Origin: an uncultured Tateyamaria sp.
Lineage (GTDB): Bacteria > Pseudomonadota > Alphaproteobacteria > Rhodobacterales > Rhodobacteraceae
Reading direction: 5' to 3'
NCBI RefSeq assembly: GCF_947503045.1
Contig: NZ_CANNCF010000004.1
Location: 310,001 to 374,000, forward strand
DNA: 64,000 nt
The notes under the pieces were generated by a model. The model worked only from the letters and a program-made list of their open reading frames with translations, was not told the DNA's origin and did no database searches. The position numbers and the translations under genes were made by a program. Numbering within the stretch: position 1 is the first letter of the stretch; every line of letters starts with the position of its first letter. This document shows, piece after piece, positions 35,579-44,669 of the stretch.

Positions 35579-36280
35579 TTATCCGGCCGCCATCTGGTTG
35601 TGCTTGCGGGCCACGAATTCCTTGGCCGTTTCCACCGCCACAGCGGCATCCCGGCAATAGGCATCCGCGCCGATGGCTTTGCCAAATTCCTCGTTCAGAG
35701 GGGCACCGCCGACCAGAACGATATAGTCATCGCGGATGCCCTTTTCGACCATCGTGTCGATCACGACTTTCATGTAAGGCATCGTGGTGGTGAGCAGGGC
35801 GGACATACCCAGAATGTCGGGCCCTTCGGCCTCGATTGCATCGAGATATTTGTCGACCGCGTTGTTGATGCCCAGATCGACCACTTCGAACCCGGCGCCT
35901 TCCATCATCATCGACACGAGGTTCTTGCCGATGTCGTGGATGTCACCCTTGACCGTGCCGATCACCATCTTGCCCACGCGGGGCGCACCGGTTTCGGCGA
36001 GCAGGGGTTTGAGGATGGCCATGCCGCCCTTCATCGCGTTGGCGGCCAGCAGCACTTCGGGCACAAACAGGATCCCGTCGCGGAAATCCGCGCCCACGAT
36101 GGTCATGCCGCCCACAAGCGCCTTGGTCAGGATGTCGTAAGGGGCCCAATCCCGTTCGAGCAGAATGTTCACGCCCTCTTCGATCTCTTCGCGCAGACCG
36201 TCATAGAGGTCGTCGAACATTTGCTGCACAAGCTCTTCATCGTCGAGTTCGGACAGGATGATTTCGTCTTCGTCTGACAT
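35579..36280 (-). CDS. Methyltransferase corrinoid protein (B12-binding)
   Basis: The 233-residue product has the two-part design of MtbC/MetH B12 modules: a helical cap (about residues 10-90, with GMTIVGADFRDGILFVPEVLLAANAM) and a Rossmann-like B12 domain with the cobalt-ligand motif GDIHDIGKN (histidine near residue 117), followed by the expected SALLTTTMPYM and GGAPLNEEF segments. It carries the methyl group between donor and homocysteine enzymes. The homocysteine S-methyltransferase gene 1.3 kb away is the likely partner in a split methionine synthase, as reported for other roseobacters. Confidence 0.93.
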   Translation of the reverse strand: MSDEDEIILSELDDEELVQQMFDDLYDGLREEIEEGVNILLERDWAPYDILTKALVGGMTIVGADFRDGILFVPEVLLAANAMKGGMAILKPLLAETGAPRVGKMVIGTVKGDIHDIGKNLVSMMMEGAGFEVVDLGINNAVDKYLDAIEAEGPDILGMSALLTTTMPYMKVVIDTMVEKGIRDDYIVLVGGAPLNEEFGKAIGADAYCRDAAVAVETAKEFVARKHNQMAAG

Positions 36281-36456
36281 GGCCGTTCCTTGAAAATCGG
36301 GCGCAAAGACCCGTGCCTCTGTTTGCCTTATCGGACAGAATGCCGCAGGGGCACTGTCCGGATTGCGACATGCCCGGCATCAAGGGCGACCTGAGGCATC
36401 GTACGCGGCGTCAGTTTATCGGTTTGTGACTGATTTGGAACTCTTTTCTGGCGTAT

Positions 36457-36471
36457 GTTCTGTTTATGTTC
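36457..36471 (+). promoter_or_regulatory. LexA SOS box GTTC-N7-GTTC
   Basis: GTTCTGTTTATGTTC matches exactly the direct-repeat LexA operator of Alphaproteobacteria. It ends 12 bp before the ATG of the radical SAM gene, so bound LexA would block transcription or initiation. The opposite gene is 177 bp away. Confidence 0.82.
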
Positions 36472-36483
36472 TACTATTGAACA

Positions 36484-37560
36484 ATGAAATCGGATTTGCA
36501 GACCAAAGCCCCCAAGGGACGCGGTGCGCTGACCAACGCGGTCAGCCGCTATGACAGTGTCACGCGCCACCAGGAGGCCGACGGATGGGACATCGACGAG
36601 GTGTTGCCGACCCTGCGCACCGAGGTCAGCATTGAACGGCCGCGCTCGATCATCTCCTATAATCGCTCGCCAGACCTGCCGTTTGATCGGTCCATAAATC
36701 CATATCGGGGCTGCGAACATGGCTGTGTCTATTGCTTTGCCCGGCCCAGCCACGCCTATCTGGGCCTGTCGCCGGGTCTGGATTTCGAGACCAAACTGGT
36801 CGCGCGCCCCGACGCGCCCATCGTGTTGCGCGCAGAGATGGGCAAGCGCGCCTACAAGGTTGCGCCCATGGCGATTGGCACCAACACCGATCCCTATCAG
36901 CCCATCGAAAAGCAACACGGGATCATGCGCGCCTGTCTTGAGGTGCTCGAGGATTGCGGTCATCCGGTGGCCATCGTGACCAAGGGTGTGCTGATCGAGC
37001 GGGATATCGACATACTTGGCCGGATGGCGCGGCGCGGTCTGGTGCGGGTTGGCATTTCGGTGACCACGCTTGATGCGGCCCTGTCCCGCTTGATGGAGCC
37101 GCGCGCACCCGCGCCCGCCCGCCGCTTGCAGATGATCCGACGCCTCAGTGCGGCGGGCGTTCCGGTGCGCATCATGGCCTCGCCCATGGTGCCCGCGCTG
37201 ACCGACCCTGAATTGGAAGAAATCCTGGCCCAGGGCAAAGAGGCAGGCGCGCGCACGGCTAGCTGGATCATGCTGCGCCTGCCACAAGAGGTTTCGCCCC
37301 TGTGGCAGGATTGGCTGGCCGCGCATTATCCAGACCGCGCCGGGCGCATCATGGCACGCCTGCGCGAGATGCATGGGGGCAAGGATTATGACGCGCGTTG
37401 GGGGCACCGGATGCGGGGCGAGGGCGCCTATGCCGAGATCATCGCGGCCCGTTTTGCCGTGGCGATCAAGCGCTTGGGGTTGAAACGAACCGCTCCACCC
37501 ATGCGCACGGACCTGTTTGAACCGCCAAAGCCGCCAACCGCACAGCTGAGCCTGTTCTAG
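36484..37560 (+). CDS. PA0069-family radical SAM protein, SOS-controlled
   Basis: The 358-residue product is a radical SAM enzyme with the cluster motif GCEHGCVYCFARP (cysteines near 78, 82 and 85) and the family-specific NRSPDLPFDRSINPYRG before it. Later segments AIGTNTDPYQPIEK and VAIVTKGVLIERD fit the SplB-like/PA0069 group related to spore photoproduct lyase, although substrates of this branch are unknown. A perfect alphaproteobacterial LexA box sits just upstream, pointing to a DNA-damage role. It ends in a 3-bp overlap with the convergent homocysteine methyltransferase gene. Confidence 0.9.
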   Translation: MKSDLQTKAPKGRGALTNAVSRYDSVTRHQEADGWDIDEVLPTLRTEVSIERPRSIISYNRSPDLPFDRSINPYRGCEHGCVYCFARPSHAYLGLSPGLDFETKLVARPDAPIVLRAEMGKRAYKVAPMAIGTNTDPYQPIEKQHGIMRACLEVLEDCGHPVAIVTKGVLIERDIDILGRMARRGLVRVGISVTTLDAALSRLMEPRAPAPARRLQMIRRLSAAGVPVRIMASPMVPALTDPELEEILAQGKEAGARTASWIMLRLPQEVSPLWQDWLAAHYPDRAGRIMARLREMHGGKDYDARWGHRMRGEGAYAEIIAARFAVAIKRLGLKRTAPPMRTDLFEPPKPPTAQLSLF

Positions 37561-38573
37561 GCGACCCGCCGGTTGCCACGCCGTTTGCGCGCAGGCGCCG
37601 TGTTGTCGCCAGTGCCGTCGTTGGCCGAGGTGAACGCGCCAAGAGCCGCGACGATTTCATCCAGCGTCGGGGCCGGGCGTTTGGGGCGCGTGTCAAGCGA
37701 GGCGCGCATCTGTTCGAGATGGGCCGGGGTTGTGCCACAGCACCCACCGATGATCGACGCTCCGCAATCGCGGGCGAGGGCGGCATAATCGGCCATCAGT
37801 TCGGGCGTGCCGTCATAGTGGATGTGGCCGTCATGGTATTTCGGGATGCCCGCATTGCCCTTGGCGATCAGCGGAATCTCGGTGCCCGAGGCGGCAAAGC
37901 CCAGCAGGGTGCGCAGCAGGTCTGATGCCCCTGTGCCGCAATTGGCGCCAAAAGCCAGCGGCGGATTGGGAAGGCCAGCGACCAGCTTGGCCATGTCGGT
38001 GCTGGTCACGCCCATCATGGTGCGCCCGGCGGTGTCAAAACTCATCGTGCCGACCCAGGGCAGGTCCGCCAGCGCGAACCCTTCGGCGGCGGCGGTGAAT
38101 TCCTCGGGGGCCGAGATCGTCTCGACCCAGCCGATGTCAGCGCCACCTGCCTTGAGGCCTGCGGCGGTCTCGTGAAACATCTCGACTGCGTCGGCGTGGG
38201 ACAGCGGGCCAACCGGTTCCATGATGTCGCCCGTGGGACCAACCGAGCCTGCGACGATCACGCGGCGCGCCGCAGCGTCCGCGACCTCGCGCCCGATTTC
38301 GGCGGCCAATTTGCTCAGCTCGAATGCGCGGTGGCCCGCATCGTGCAGCTTTAGCCGCGAGGCGTTGGCCCCGAATGAGTTGGTGAGGAACACGTCGCTG
38401 CCTGCATCCACAGCACCCTTGTAGAGGGCGGTGATCTTCTCTGGCGCGGTTTCGTTCCACAGTTCTGGCGCGTCGCCGGCCATCAATCCCATTTCGAACA
38501 GGTTGGTGCCCGTGGCCCCGTCGGCCAAAAGGGTGCCTTTTTCGGCCAACAGGTCAGAAAACGGATTGGTCAT
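37557..38573 (-). CDS. Homocysteine S-methyltransferase (betaine-homocysteine/split-MetH type)
   Basis: The 338-residue product has the homocysteine methyltransferase barrel: LLADGATGTNLFEMGL, LTNSFGANASRLKLH with the first zinc cysteine replaced by the later set, FGANCGTGAS and the zinc motif GGCCGTTPAHL. It is often annotated as betaine-homocysteine methyltransferase. With a separate corrinoid protein nearby, it more likely supplies the homocysteine half of a split B12-dependent methionine synthase. ATG at 38573 is used; an in-frame TTG lies two codons earlier. The basic tail KRRGNRRVA is unusual. Confidence 0.9.
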   Translation of the reverse strand: MTNPFSDLLAEKGTLLADGATGTNLFEMGLMAGDAPELWNETAPEKITALYKGAVDAGSDVFLTNSFGANASRLKLHDAGHRAFELSKLAAEIGREVADAAARRVIVAGSVGPTGDIMEPVGPLSHADAVEMFHETAAGLKAGGADIGWVETISAPEEFTAAAEGFALADLPWVGTMSFDTAGRTMMGVTSTDMAKLVAGLPNPPLAFGANCGTGASDLLRTLLGFAASGTEIPLIAKGNAGIPKYHDGHIHYDGTPELMADYAALARDCGASIIGGCCGTTPAHLEQMRASLDTRPKRPAPTLDEIVAALGAFTSANDGTGDNTAPARKRRGNRRVA

Positions 38574-38612
38574 GGTCAAGCCTCGCGCGCGCGTGTGATG
38601 TCTGGCTGCTTC

Positions 38613-40493
38613 TCACGCGGCCTTGATTGAATCCAGTTCATAATTTTCATCAACATTATGAGGTTCGGTTGTGGTGGCAGGTGCCAAGGAGCCGGGGCGC
38701 TGGATCACGCGGGCGATATCGGCCAGCCCCAGTGTCAGCCCGCCCCAGGATTGTGCAGCGGCGTATCTGGGCACCCAGCGGGGGGCAAAGCTGGATTTGA
38801 ACTGGCGCAAACCGCGTCCGCCCGCGCGGGCAGCGACCTTGAATGCCGCCCATCGCCAGACCGCGCTGTGCGGGTCGGGGCAGGCGGGCACAGCGGCCAG
38901 CGAAAAGCGTGAGGCGCCCGCCCGGGAAGCCGCCGTGATGGCGGCATTGACCAACGCGTGCATTGTGCCGTCAGGAACGTCGTCGCTGTGGCGCATGATG
39001 TCGAGGCACCACTCATCAGGGCCGCGATGGGCCGTCACGAACCCCACCAGACGGCCCGCAACATAGGCGCAGCCAACCCATTGCCGCGCCACGTAGTCCG
39101 GGCAATAGCGCCCCATGCTGCCGCCGCGCGCCTGCCCGTGAGAGGCTTGCCATTCCGCGTCGATACGGGCCATCGCAGTGAAGGGCAGCGGATGCCCCGC
39201 GCGCAATGTGACATTGGCTTTTTCGGTCGCCCGCAGCTTGCGTCTCAGGGCGCGTCGAGACGGCACGGACAGATCAAAGCGTGCAAGGTCCACCACGGCT
39301 TCATCCGCAAAATGCAGGACGCGCCACCTTGCGGTGCGGGCAGTTGTCGCCATGCGGGCGTCGCATTTGTAAATCAGCGCCAGTTTGCCCGCAGCGCGGG
39401 CCGCCGTTTGGATATGGTCGAGCGCAGCGTCGCGTGATCCAGCCATGGGGTCGGTGAACAGGGTCAGGGTCTGCGCGGTTGGCCACAGGGCGAGGGTGCT
39501 GTCGCGTCTGGCCGCGATGGCCCCACCATTCTGCGCCACCACTGCTACCTCGCTGCGCGGACCAGTTGCGCGAGCGGGCGGGGTGCGCAGGGCCGGGGTG
39601 ATGCTGCGGCCAAAGGGGCGCATCAACGCAAGACCTGCACAAATGGCGGGCAGGGCGTAATAGACGACCCGGAACCCGAGGATCGCGGCGATGATCGCCG
39701 CTGGATCGCCGGCAGGCACCGCACTCAGCAAGACGAGTTCGAACGGGCCGACCCCGCCCGGCGTGTTGGACACAAGCCCGCTGCCCAAAGCGATAAGAAA
39801 CAGCGGAAAGAAGGTTGCAAAGTCAAGCGTGCCGGCGGGCAGCAGGATGAACAGAGCCGTCGCCGCCAGGCCCGTGTCGATCAGCGCCCAGAACAGGATC
39901 GCGCCGCTGATCGGCAGGCTTGGCAAGTGAAACTCAACACCAAATGTCCGAATGACGGGGCACAGCAGCAACACCACCGGCAATGCGGGCACGGCCAAGC
40001 AGACGGCCAGCGCGGGCCAGAACGCCCATTCGGGTCCCGGCAGGATCAGAGAGGCCAGTGCGGCCAACACGGCCCAGCAGATCACGAAACTTGCACCAAC
40101 AAAGGCTGACACCTTGGCCGCCTGCCCAAGGCGCAAGTCGCCTAGCATGCGCCAGCGCGCGACCGCACCAGTGACCACGCCAAAGCCAAGGGTTTGTCCC
40201 AGTGCAATGCCGATCGCACCGCTGACCTGCGCCCGCTGCGGCGAGATGCCGGTGCCAAGCGCGCGATGAGCGAGAGCGTCATATTGGGCAACGGCCCAGA
40301 AACTGCCCATTGTGCAGGCAAGGGCCAACACCCAGCGGCCCCATGAAATGTCGCCAAGGCGCTCCGGCATCGACAGCACCACGTCCATCGACAGGGTCGG
40401 CGCCAGCAGCAGCGCGCAGAGCGCGAGGACGGCCACTGGCACAGCCGCGCGCAGCACGACCCGAACCGGTGACGACAGAACCAAAGCAAACAT
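38613..40493 (-). CDS. MprF-like protein: flippase plus DUF2156 aminoacyl-phosphatidylglycerol synthase domain
   Basis: The 626-residue product has an N-terminal membrane domain with about eight helices (residues 10-320) of the lysylphosphatidylglycerol flippase type, including GLVSNTPGGVGPFELVLL. A C-terminal soluble GNAT-like DUF2156 domain (about 340-600) contains LRRKLRATEKANVT, WQASHG and LDIMRHSDDVPDGTMHALVN. MprF/LpiA enzymes add lysine or alanine from tRNA to phosphatidylglycerol and flip the lipid, lowering surface charge. Amino acid specificity cannot be told. ATG at 40493 was preferred over GTG at 40502. Confidence 0.82.
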   Translation of the reverse strand: MFALVLSSPVRVVLRAAVPVAVLALCALLLAPTLSMDVVLSMPERLGDISWGRWVLALACTMGSFWAVAQYDALAHRALGTGISPQRAQVSGAIGIALGQTLGFGVVTGAVARWRMLGDLRLGQAAKVSAFVGASFVICWAVLAALASLILPGPEWAFWPALAVCLAVPALPVVLLLCPVIRTFGVEFHLPSLPISGAILFWALIDTGLAATALFILLPAGTLDFATFFPLFLIALGSGLVSNTPGGVGPFELVLLSAVPAGDPAAIIAAILGFRVVYYALPAICAGLALMRPFGRSITPALRTPPARATGPRSEVAVVAQNGGAIAARRDSTLALWPTAQTLTLFTDPMAGSRDAALDHIQTAARAAGKLALIYKCDARMATTARTARWRVLHFADEAVVDLARFDLSVPSRRALRRKLRATEKANVTLRAGHPLPFTAMARIDAEWQASHGQARGGSMGRYCPDYVARQWVGCAYVAGRLVGFVTAHRGPDEWCLDIMRHSDDVPDGTMHALVNAAITAASRAGASRFSLAAVPACPDPHSAVWRWAAFKVAARAGGRGLRQFKSSFAPRWVPRYAAAQSWGGLTLGLADIARVIQRPGSLAPATTTEPHNVDENYELDSIKAA

Positions 40494-40591
40494 GAAACCC
40501 ACAACCCTCGAACCACATTACCCGCGGACAGGATTAGCGTACCGGGCTAAGCCAATGCTTAACGCCCGCCGATGGCTTGTGCGCAAAACAC

Positions 40592-40626
40592 ATAAAAACG
40601 CGCAGACCCGGGCAGGGCCTGCGCGT
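40592..40626 (-). terminator. Rho-independent terminator of the DUF1476 gene
   Basis: On the minus strand ACGCGCAG pairs with CTGCGCGT around a GCCC/GGGT inner stem and is followed by TTTTTATG. It lies 34 bp beyond the DUF1476 stop. Confidence 0.85.
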
Positions 40627-40659
40627 CAATTCAGATCACCTGTGACGTGTAATGATTTG

Positions 40660-40980
40660 TTATTCCTGCACTTCGTTCAGGATTTGCCCCTTGGCTTCAA
40701 CCATCAGACTGGCCATTTGCGCGCGGATCGTGGCCTCGTCCGCCAGATCGCCCAGATCGCCTGAGACCTTGCGATAGACGTCCTCGTCCCCGGCCTCTTC
40801 GAAATCGGCCTTGATGACCTCGCGGGCGTATTCGGCGGCATCTTCGGGCGATTTGCCCATCAGGCCAGCGGCCCACATGCCCAAAAGCTTGTTGCGGCGG
40901 GCCTCGGCCTTGAACTGCATTTCTGCGTCATGGGCATATTTGTTTTCAAAGGCGTTTTCGCGGTCATCAAAGGTGCTCAT
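40660..40980 (-). CDS. DUF1476 protein (F1-ATPase zeta-subunit type inhibitor)
   Basis: The 106-residue product matches the alphaproteobacterial zeta subunit, a natural inhibitor of the F1Fo-ATPase: the N-terminal segment MSTFDDRENAFENKYAHD and the helical core EARRNKLLGMWAAGLMG, EDAAEYAREVIKADFEEAG. In Paracoccus the N-terminus blocks ATP hydrolysis. ATG at 40980 gives that conserved start exactly. It is divergent from purC, a conserved arrangement in Rhodobacterales, and is followed by a strong terminator. Confidence 0.92.
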   Translation of the reverse strand: MSTFDDRENAFENKYAHDAEMQFKAEARRNKLLGMWAAGLMGKSPEDAAEYAREVIKADFEEAGDEDVYRKVSGDLGDLADEATIRAQMASLMVEAKGQILNEVQE

Positions 40981-41130
40981 GGGCCTACTCCGTGGGATCA
41001 AGTTGTTTCTCAAGATATGCGGGGGGCGGGCGCGCCTTGCAACCCCTTTGCTTGCGAGCCTACCCCCGAATGCTTATGAGGGCGACAGGCGGCGCAGACT
41101 CACCCTGCGGCCCCAAGGGAAAGGACGCCC

Positions 41131-41892
41131 ATGGCGCGACGCAAAAAGATTTACGAAGGCAAGGCCAAGATCCTCTATGAAGGTCCCGAGCCGGGCACGA
41201 TTGTCCAGTATTTCAAGGATGACGCCACCGCCTTCAACGCACAGAAAAAGGCCGTGATCGACGGCAAAGGTGTGCTGAACAATCGCCTGAGCGAATTTTT
41301 CATGACCGGGCTGGCGCAGATTGGCGTGCCGACGCATTTCATCAAGCGTCTGAACATGCGCGAACAGCTGGTGCGCCAGGTCGAGATCGTGCCGCTGGAA
41401 GTGATCGTGCGCAACTATGCCGCCGGGACCATGTCCAAGCGCCTTGGGATCGAAGAGGGCACGCAACTGCCGCGCCCCATCGTCGAATACTGCTACAAGG
41501 ACGATAATCTGGGTGACCCGCTGGTGACCGAGGAACATATCGCCGCCTTCGGCTGGGCCAGCCAGCAGGACATGGACGACATTCTGAGCCTCGCGCTGCG
41601 CGTGAACGATTTCCTGAGTGGTGTGATGATGGCTGTTGGCATTCGCCTCGTAGATTTCAAGATCGAGGTCGGTCGCGTCTATGACGGGGATTTCATGCGC
41701 CTGATCGTGGCCGACGAGATCAGCCCCGACAGCTGCCGTTTGTGGGACATCGAAACCGGCCAAAAGCTCGACAAGGACGTGTTCCGCCGCGATCTTGGCA
41801 ACCTCACGGATGCCTATACCGAAGTGGCGCGCCGTCTGGGGGTCATGCCCAAGACGTCCGCGCCCATCACCAAGCCGACGCTCATCAACTGA
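41131..41892 (+). CDS. purC: Phosphoribosylaminoimidazole-succinocarboxamide synthase
   Basis: PurC joins aspartate to CAIR in purine synthesis. The 253-residue product shows [13 protein letters not shown] at the start (ATP site), the pair [17 protein letters not shown] and [18 protein letters not shown] at 41131 follows AAGGGAAAGGA. It begins the purC-purS-purQ run; 42 bp separate it from purS. The small dodecin-like or DUF genes sometimes found here are absent. Confidence 0.97.
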   Translation: MARRKKIYEGKAKILYEGPEPGTIVQYFKDDATAFNAQKKAVIDGKGVLNNRLSEFFMTGLAQIGVPTHFIKRLNMREQLVRQVEIVPLEVIVRNYAAGTMSKRLGIEEGTQLPRPIVEYCYKDDNLGDPLVTEEHIAAFGWASQQDMDDILSLALRVNDFLSGVMMAVGIRLVDFKIEVGRVYDGDFMRLIVADEISPDSCRLWDIETGQKLDKDVFRRDLGNLTDAYTEVARRLGVMPKTSAPITKPTLIN

Positions 41893-41934
41893 GCGTCGGA
41901 TCATGCATATTTTTGGAACAATGAAGGGCTGGTC

Positions 41935-42165
41935 ATGAAAGCGACTGTGCATGTGATGCTGAAGAACGGCGTTCTGGATCCGCAAGGCGAGGCGGTGCGC
42001 CACGCACTTGGGGCGCTTGGCTTTGACGGGGTCGAGGGCGTGCGGCAGGGCAAGGTGATCGAGCTTGATCTGGCCGATGGCACGTCCGAGGCGGATGTGA
42101 CGGCGATGTGTGAGAAGCTGCTCGCCAACACGGTGATCGAAAGCTATCGGGTCGATTTGTCATGA
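41935..42165 (+). CDS. purS: FGAM synthase subunit PurS
   Basis: PurS bridges PurL and the glutaminase PurQ in the three-part FGAM synthase. The 76-residue product has the family pattern: [38 protein letters not shown] and [17 protein letters not shown]. The stop overlaps the purQ ATG as ATGA, fitting stoichiometric synthesis. purL is not in the window. Confidence 0.96.
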   Translation: MKATVHVMLKNGVLDPQGEAVRHALGALGFDGVEGVRQGKVIELDLADGTSEADVTAMCEKLLANTVIESYRVDLS

Positions 42166-42830
42166 AGGCCGCGGTTGTCGTCTTTCCCGGGTCGAACTGT
42201 GATCGCGATCTGGCCGTGGCGTTCCGCGCAGCAGGGGCCGAGGTCGAGATGGTCTGGCACAAGGACACGGACCTGCCAGCGGGCATCGACATGGTTGGCG
42301 TGCCGGGCGGCTTTTCCTTTGGTGACTACCTGCGCTGCGGGGCAATTGCGGCGAATTCTCCGATCTGCCGGGCCGTGAAGGGCCATGCAGAGCGCGGCGG
42401 TTATGTGCTGGGCGTCTGCAACGGCTTTCAAGTGCTGACCGAGACCGGCATTCTGCCGGGCGCGCTGTTGCGCAACTCAGGCCTCAAATACATCTGCAAG
42501 ACGGTGGGCTTGCGTATCGAGACCTCGCAATCGGCTTATACCGAAGGCTACAACGCGGGCGACGTGATCGACATTCCGATCGCGCACCATGATGGCAACT
42601 ATTTCGCAGACGCCGCCACACTTGATACCTTGCGCGGCGAGGATCGCATTGCCTTCACCTATACGGACAACCCCAACGGGTCGATGGGCGACATTGCGGG
42701 CATCCTGTCGGAGAACCGGCGCGTTCTTGGCATGATGCCGCACCCCGAACGGGCGGCGGATCAAGGCCATGGCGGCACCGACGGACAGGCGTTGTTCCGC
42801 GCAGTGGCCACGCAACTGACCACAGCGTGA
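42162..42830 (+). CDS. purQ: FGAM synthase glutaminase subunit PurQ
   Basis: PurQ releases ammonia from glutamine for FGAM synthesis. The 222-residue product is a class I glutamine amidotransferase: nucleophile in [11 protein letters not shown] (cysteine near 87), catalytic His-x-Glu in [10 protein letters not shown] and oxyanion segment [10 protein letters not shown]. It is coupled to purS and followed after 36 bp by the DctB-like kinase gene on the same strand. Confidence 0.97.
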   Translation: MKAAVVVFPGSNCDRDLAVAFRAAGAEVEMVWHKDTDLPAGIDMVGVPGGFSFGDYLRCGAIAANSPICRAVKGHAERGGYVLGVCNGFQVLTETGILPGALLRNSGLKYICKTVGLRIETSQSAYTEGYNAGDVIDIPIAHHDGNYFADAATLDTLRGEDRIAFTYTDNPNGSMGDIAGILSENRRVLGMMPHPERAADQGHGGTDGQALFRAVATQLTTA

Positions 42831-42866
42831 CTTGAGAGGCCCCGCTCCGGCGCTTATGTTGGAACA

Positions 42867-44663
42867 ATGGGTCCGCTTTCTCAGCTCGCAAATTCTGCTC
42901 AGGCGCCGCGTATCATTGGTTGGCGTGTGCGGCTCGCGCTTGTGGTGCTTACGGTGGTTGCTGTGGCCACCGTGTTTGTCACCAACCGCCTGCTGACGGA
43001 CCGTTTCACCGAAACCACCCGCAACCGTGCCGAATTGCGCCTTGCGCTTTATTCGGGCAACCTGCTGAGCGAATTGCGCCAAAGTGCCATCGTGCCGCAA
43101 CTGCTGGCCCGTGATCCGACGTTGATTGGGGCGCTGAATTCAGCCGACTATCAACAATCCACGCAGCGCCTGATCTCGTTTGTTGAGGAAATCGGGGCGG
43201 CGAACCTGATCCTGATGGATATCGACGGGCGGGCTGTGGCGGCGACGGATCGCGATCGGCTGGGCAGCAATCACCGCACCGATCCGTTCTTTATTGATGC
43301 CTTGCGCGCCTCGGACACCGTGTTCAGCGCCACGCCACGCGAGGCGGGCGGCTTTTCCTTTACCTATTCGCGCAAGATCATGGCCGGGGGGGACACGCTG
43401 GGTGTGATCGCGGTCGAGGTCGATTTGCAGAAATTCGAGCGCGCCTGGGCCGGGACCTCAGCCGCGGTGTTTGTCACCGACAGCCTTGGACAGATAATCA
43501 TCGCCACCGAACCGCGCTGGCGGGGCCGCACCGAAGAAGACGCGCTGGAGCGACAAACCCCACAAGGCGCCATTGAACGCGCGATCCGCGTGACCGCCGA
43601 TTGGACGGCGTTGCCGGCGGATGCCTACATTCAGGGCGAGGCGATGATGCGACTGGAAAACCGCATCCCGTTTCGCGGCTGGCGCATGGTTTCGTTCACC
43701 ACCTACGAGTCGGTGCGCGAACGGGTGAACGGGGTGCTGGCGCTTGAGATCATGGGATTCGCCATTCTGCTGGCGTTGGCCTTTTATGCGCTCAGCCGTC
43801 GCTCGGCCTTTCGTGTGGCGTCATTTGCGCGCGAGTCGGCAGAGCTTCGCCGTCTGAACGTGCAGTTGCAGCGGGAAGTTGCCGAGCGTAAACGGGTGCA
43901 GGAAGACCTGGCCGTGGCCGAACAAACCCTTGAACAATCATCCAAACTGGCCGCCCTGGGTGAGATGTCGGCGGCCGTCAGTCACGAGCTGAACCAGCCC
44001 TTGGCAGCGATGAAAACCTACCTTGCCGGTGCGCGCCTTTTGCTGCGCCGCAACCGACCTGACGAGGCGCTGGTTAGCTTTGGCCGCATCGACGATCTGA
44101 TCGAGCGGATGGGGGCCATCACGCGCCAGCTCAAATCCTATGCCCGCAAGGGACAGGACGCGCTGAGCCCTGTAAATATGGCTGACGCGCTGGCCTCAAG
44201 CCTGTCGATGATGGAGCCGCAACTGCGCCAGCGCCGGGTCCAGATCAATCGCGTTCTGCCCCCCGATCCGGTCGAAGTGCTGGGGGATCGGTTGCGCATC
44301 GAGCAGGTGATGGTCAACCTGCTGCGCAATGCCATTGATGCGACCAAGACGATGCGCGCACCCCAAGTCGACATCATCCTGTCGGCTGGCGAAACCGCCA
44401 CCCTCACGGTGCGCGACAACGGCCCCGGAATTGCCGATCTCGACGCGCTCTTCGAGCCGTTCTACACCACCAAACAGCCCGGCGACGGTGTTGGCCTGGG
44501 GCTTGCCATCTCTTCGGGCATTGTGAACGATCTGGGCGGACGTCTGACAGCGCGCAACGGCCAGTCCGGCGGCGCGGTGTTTGAGATGCAATTGCCTGTT
44601 CTGGGTGAGCAGGCCGAAGAAGACGACCATGACGACGACAAGAAAATTGAAGCGGCGGAGTAA
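42867..44663 (+). CDS. dctB: DctB-type sensor histidine kinase
   Basis: The 598-residue product has a membrane helix at about 20-40, a periplasmic double-PAS-type sensor to about 285 (LILMDIDGRAVAATDRDRL, FTYSRKIMAGGDTLG), a second helix at about 290-312, a coiled coil, then HisKA with SAAVSHELNQPLAAMKTYLAG and an ATPase domain with NLLRNAIDATK, DNGPGIADL and GVGLGLAIS. This is the layout of DctB, which senses C4-dicarboxylates. No dicarboxylate transporter gene is adjacent, so the ligand is not certain. The regulator gene follows 6 bp later. Confidence 0.85.
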   Translation: MGPLSQLANSAQAPRIIGWRVRLALVVLTVVAVATVFVTNRLLTDRFTETTRNRAELRLALYSGNLLSELRQSAIVPQLLARDPTLIGALNSADYQQSTQRLISFVEEIGAANLILMDIDGRAVAATDRDRLGSNHRTDPFFIDALRASDTVFSATPREAGGFSFTYSRKIMAGGDTLGVIAVEVDLQKFERAWAGTSAAVFVTDSLGQIIIATEPRWRGRTEEDALERQTPQGAIERAIRVTADWTALPADAYIQGEAMMRLENRIPFRGWRMVSFTTYESVRERVNGVLALEIMGFAILLALAFYALSRRSAFRVASFARESAELRRLNVQLQREVAERKRVQEDLAVAEQTLEQSSKLAALGEMSAAVSHELNQPLAAMKTYLAGARLLLRRNRPDEALVSFGRIDDLIERMGAITRQLKSYARKGQDALSPVNMADALASSLSMMEPQLRQRRVQINRVLPPDPVEVLGDRLRIEQVMVNLLRNAIDATKTMRAPQVDIILSAGETATLTVRDNGPGIADLDALFEPFYTTKQPGDGVGLGLAISSGIVNDLGGRLTARNGQSGGAVFEMQLPVLGEQAEEDDHDDDKKIEAAE

Positions 44664-44669
44664 GTTCAG

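Noticed and set aside
37557..38573. Plain annotation as betaine-homocysteine methyltransferase
   Set aside because: The nearby free corrinoid protein makes a split methionine synthase role more likely; the betaine role cannot be shown from sequence.
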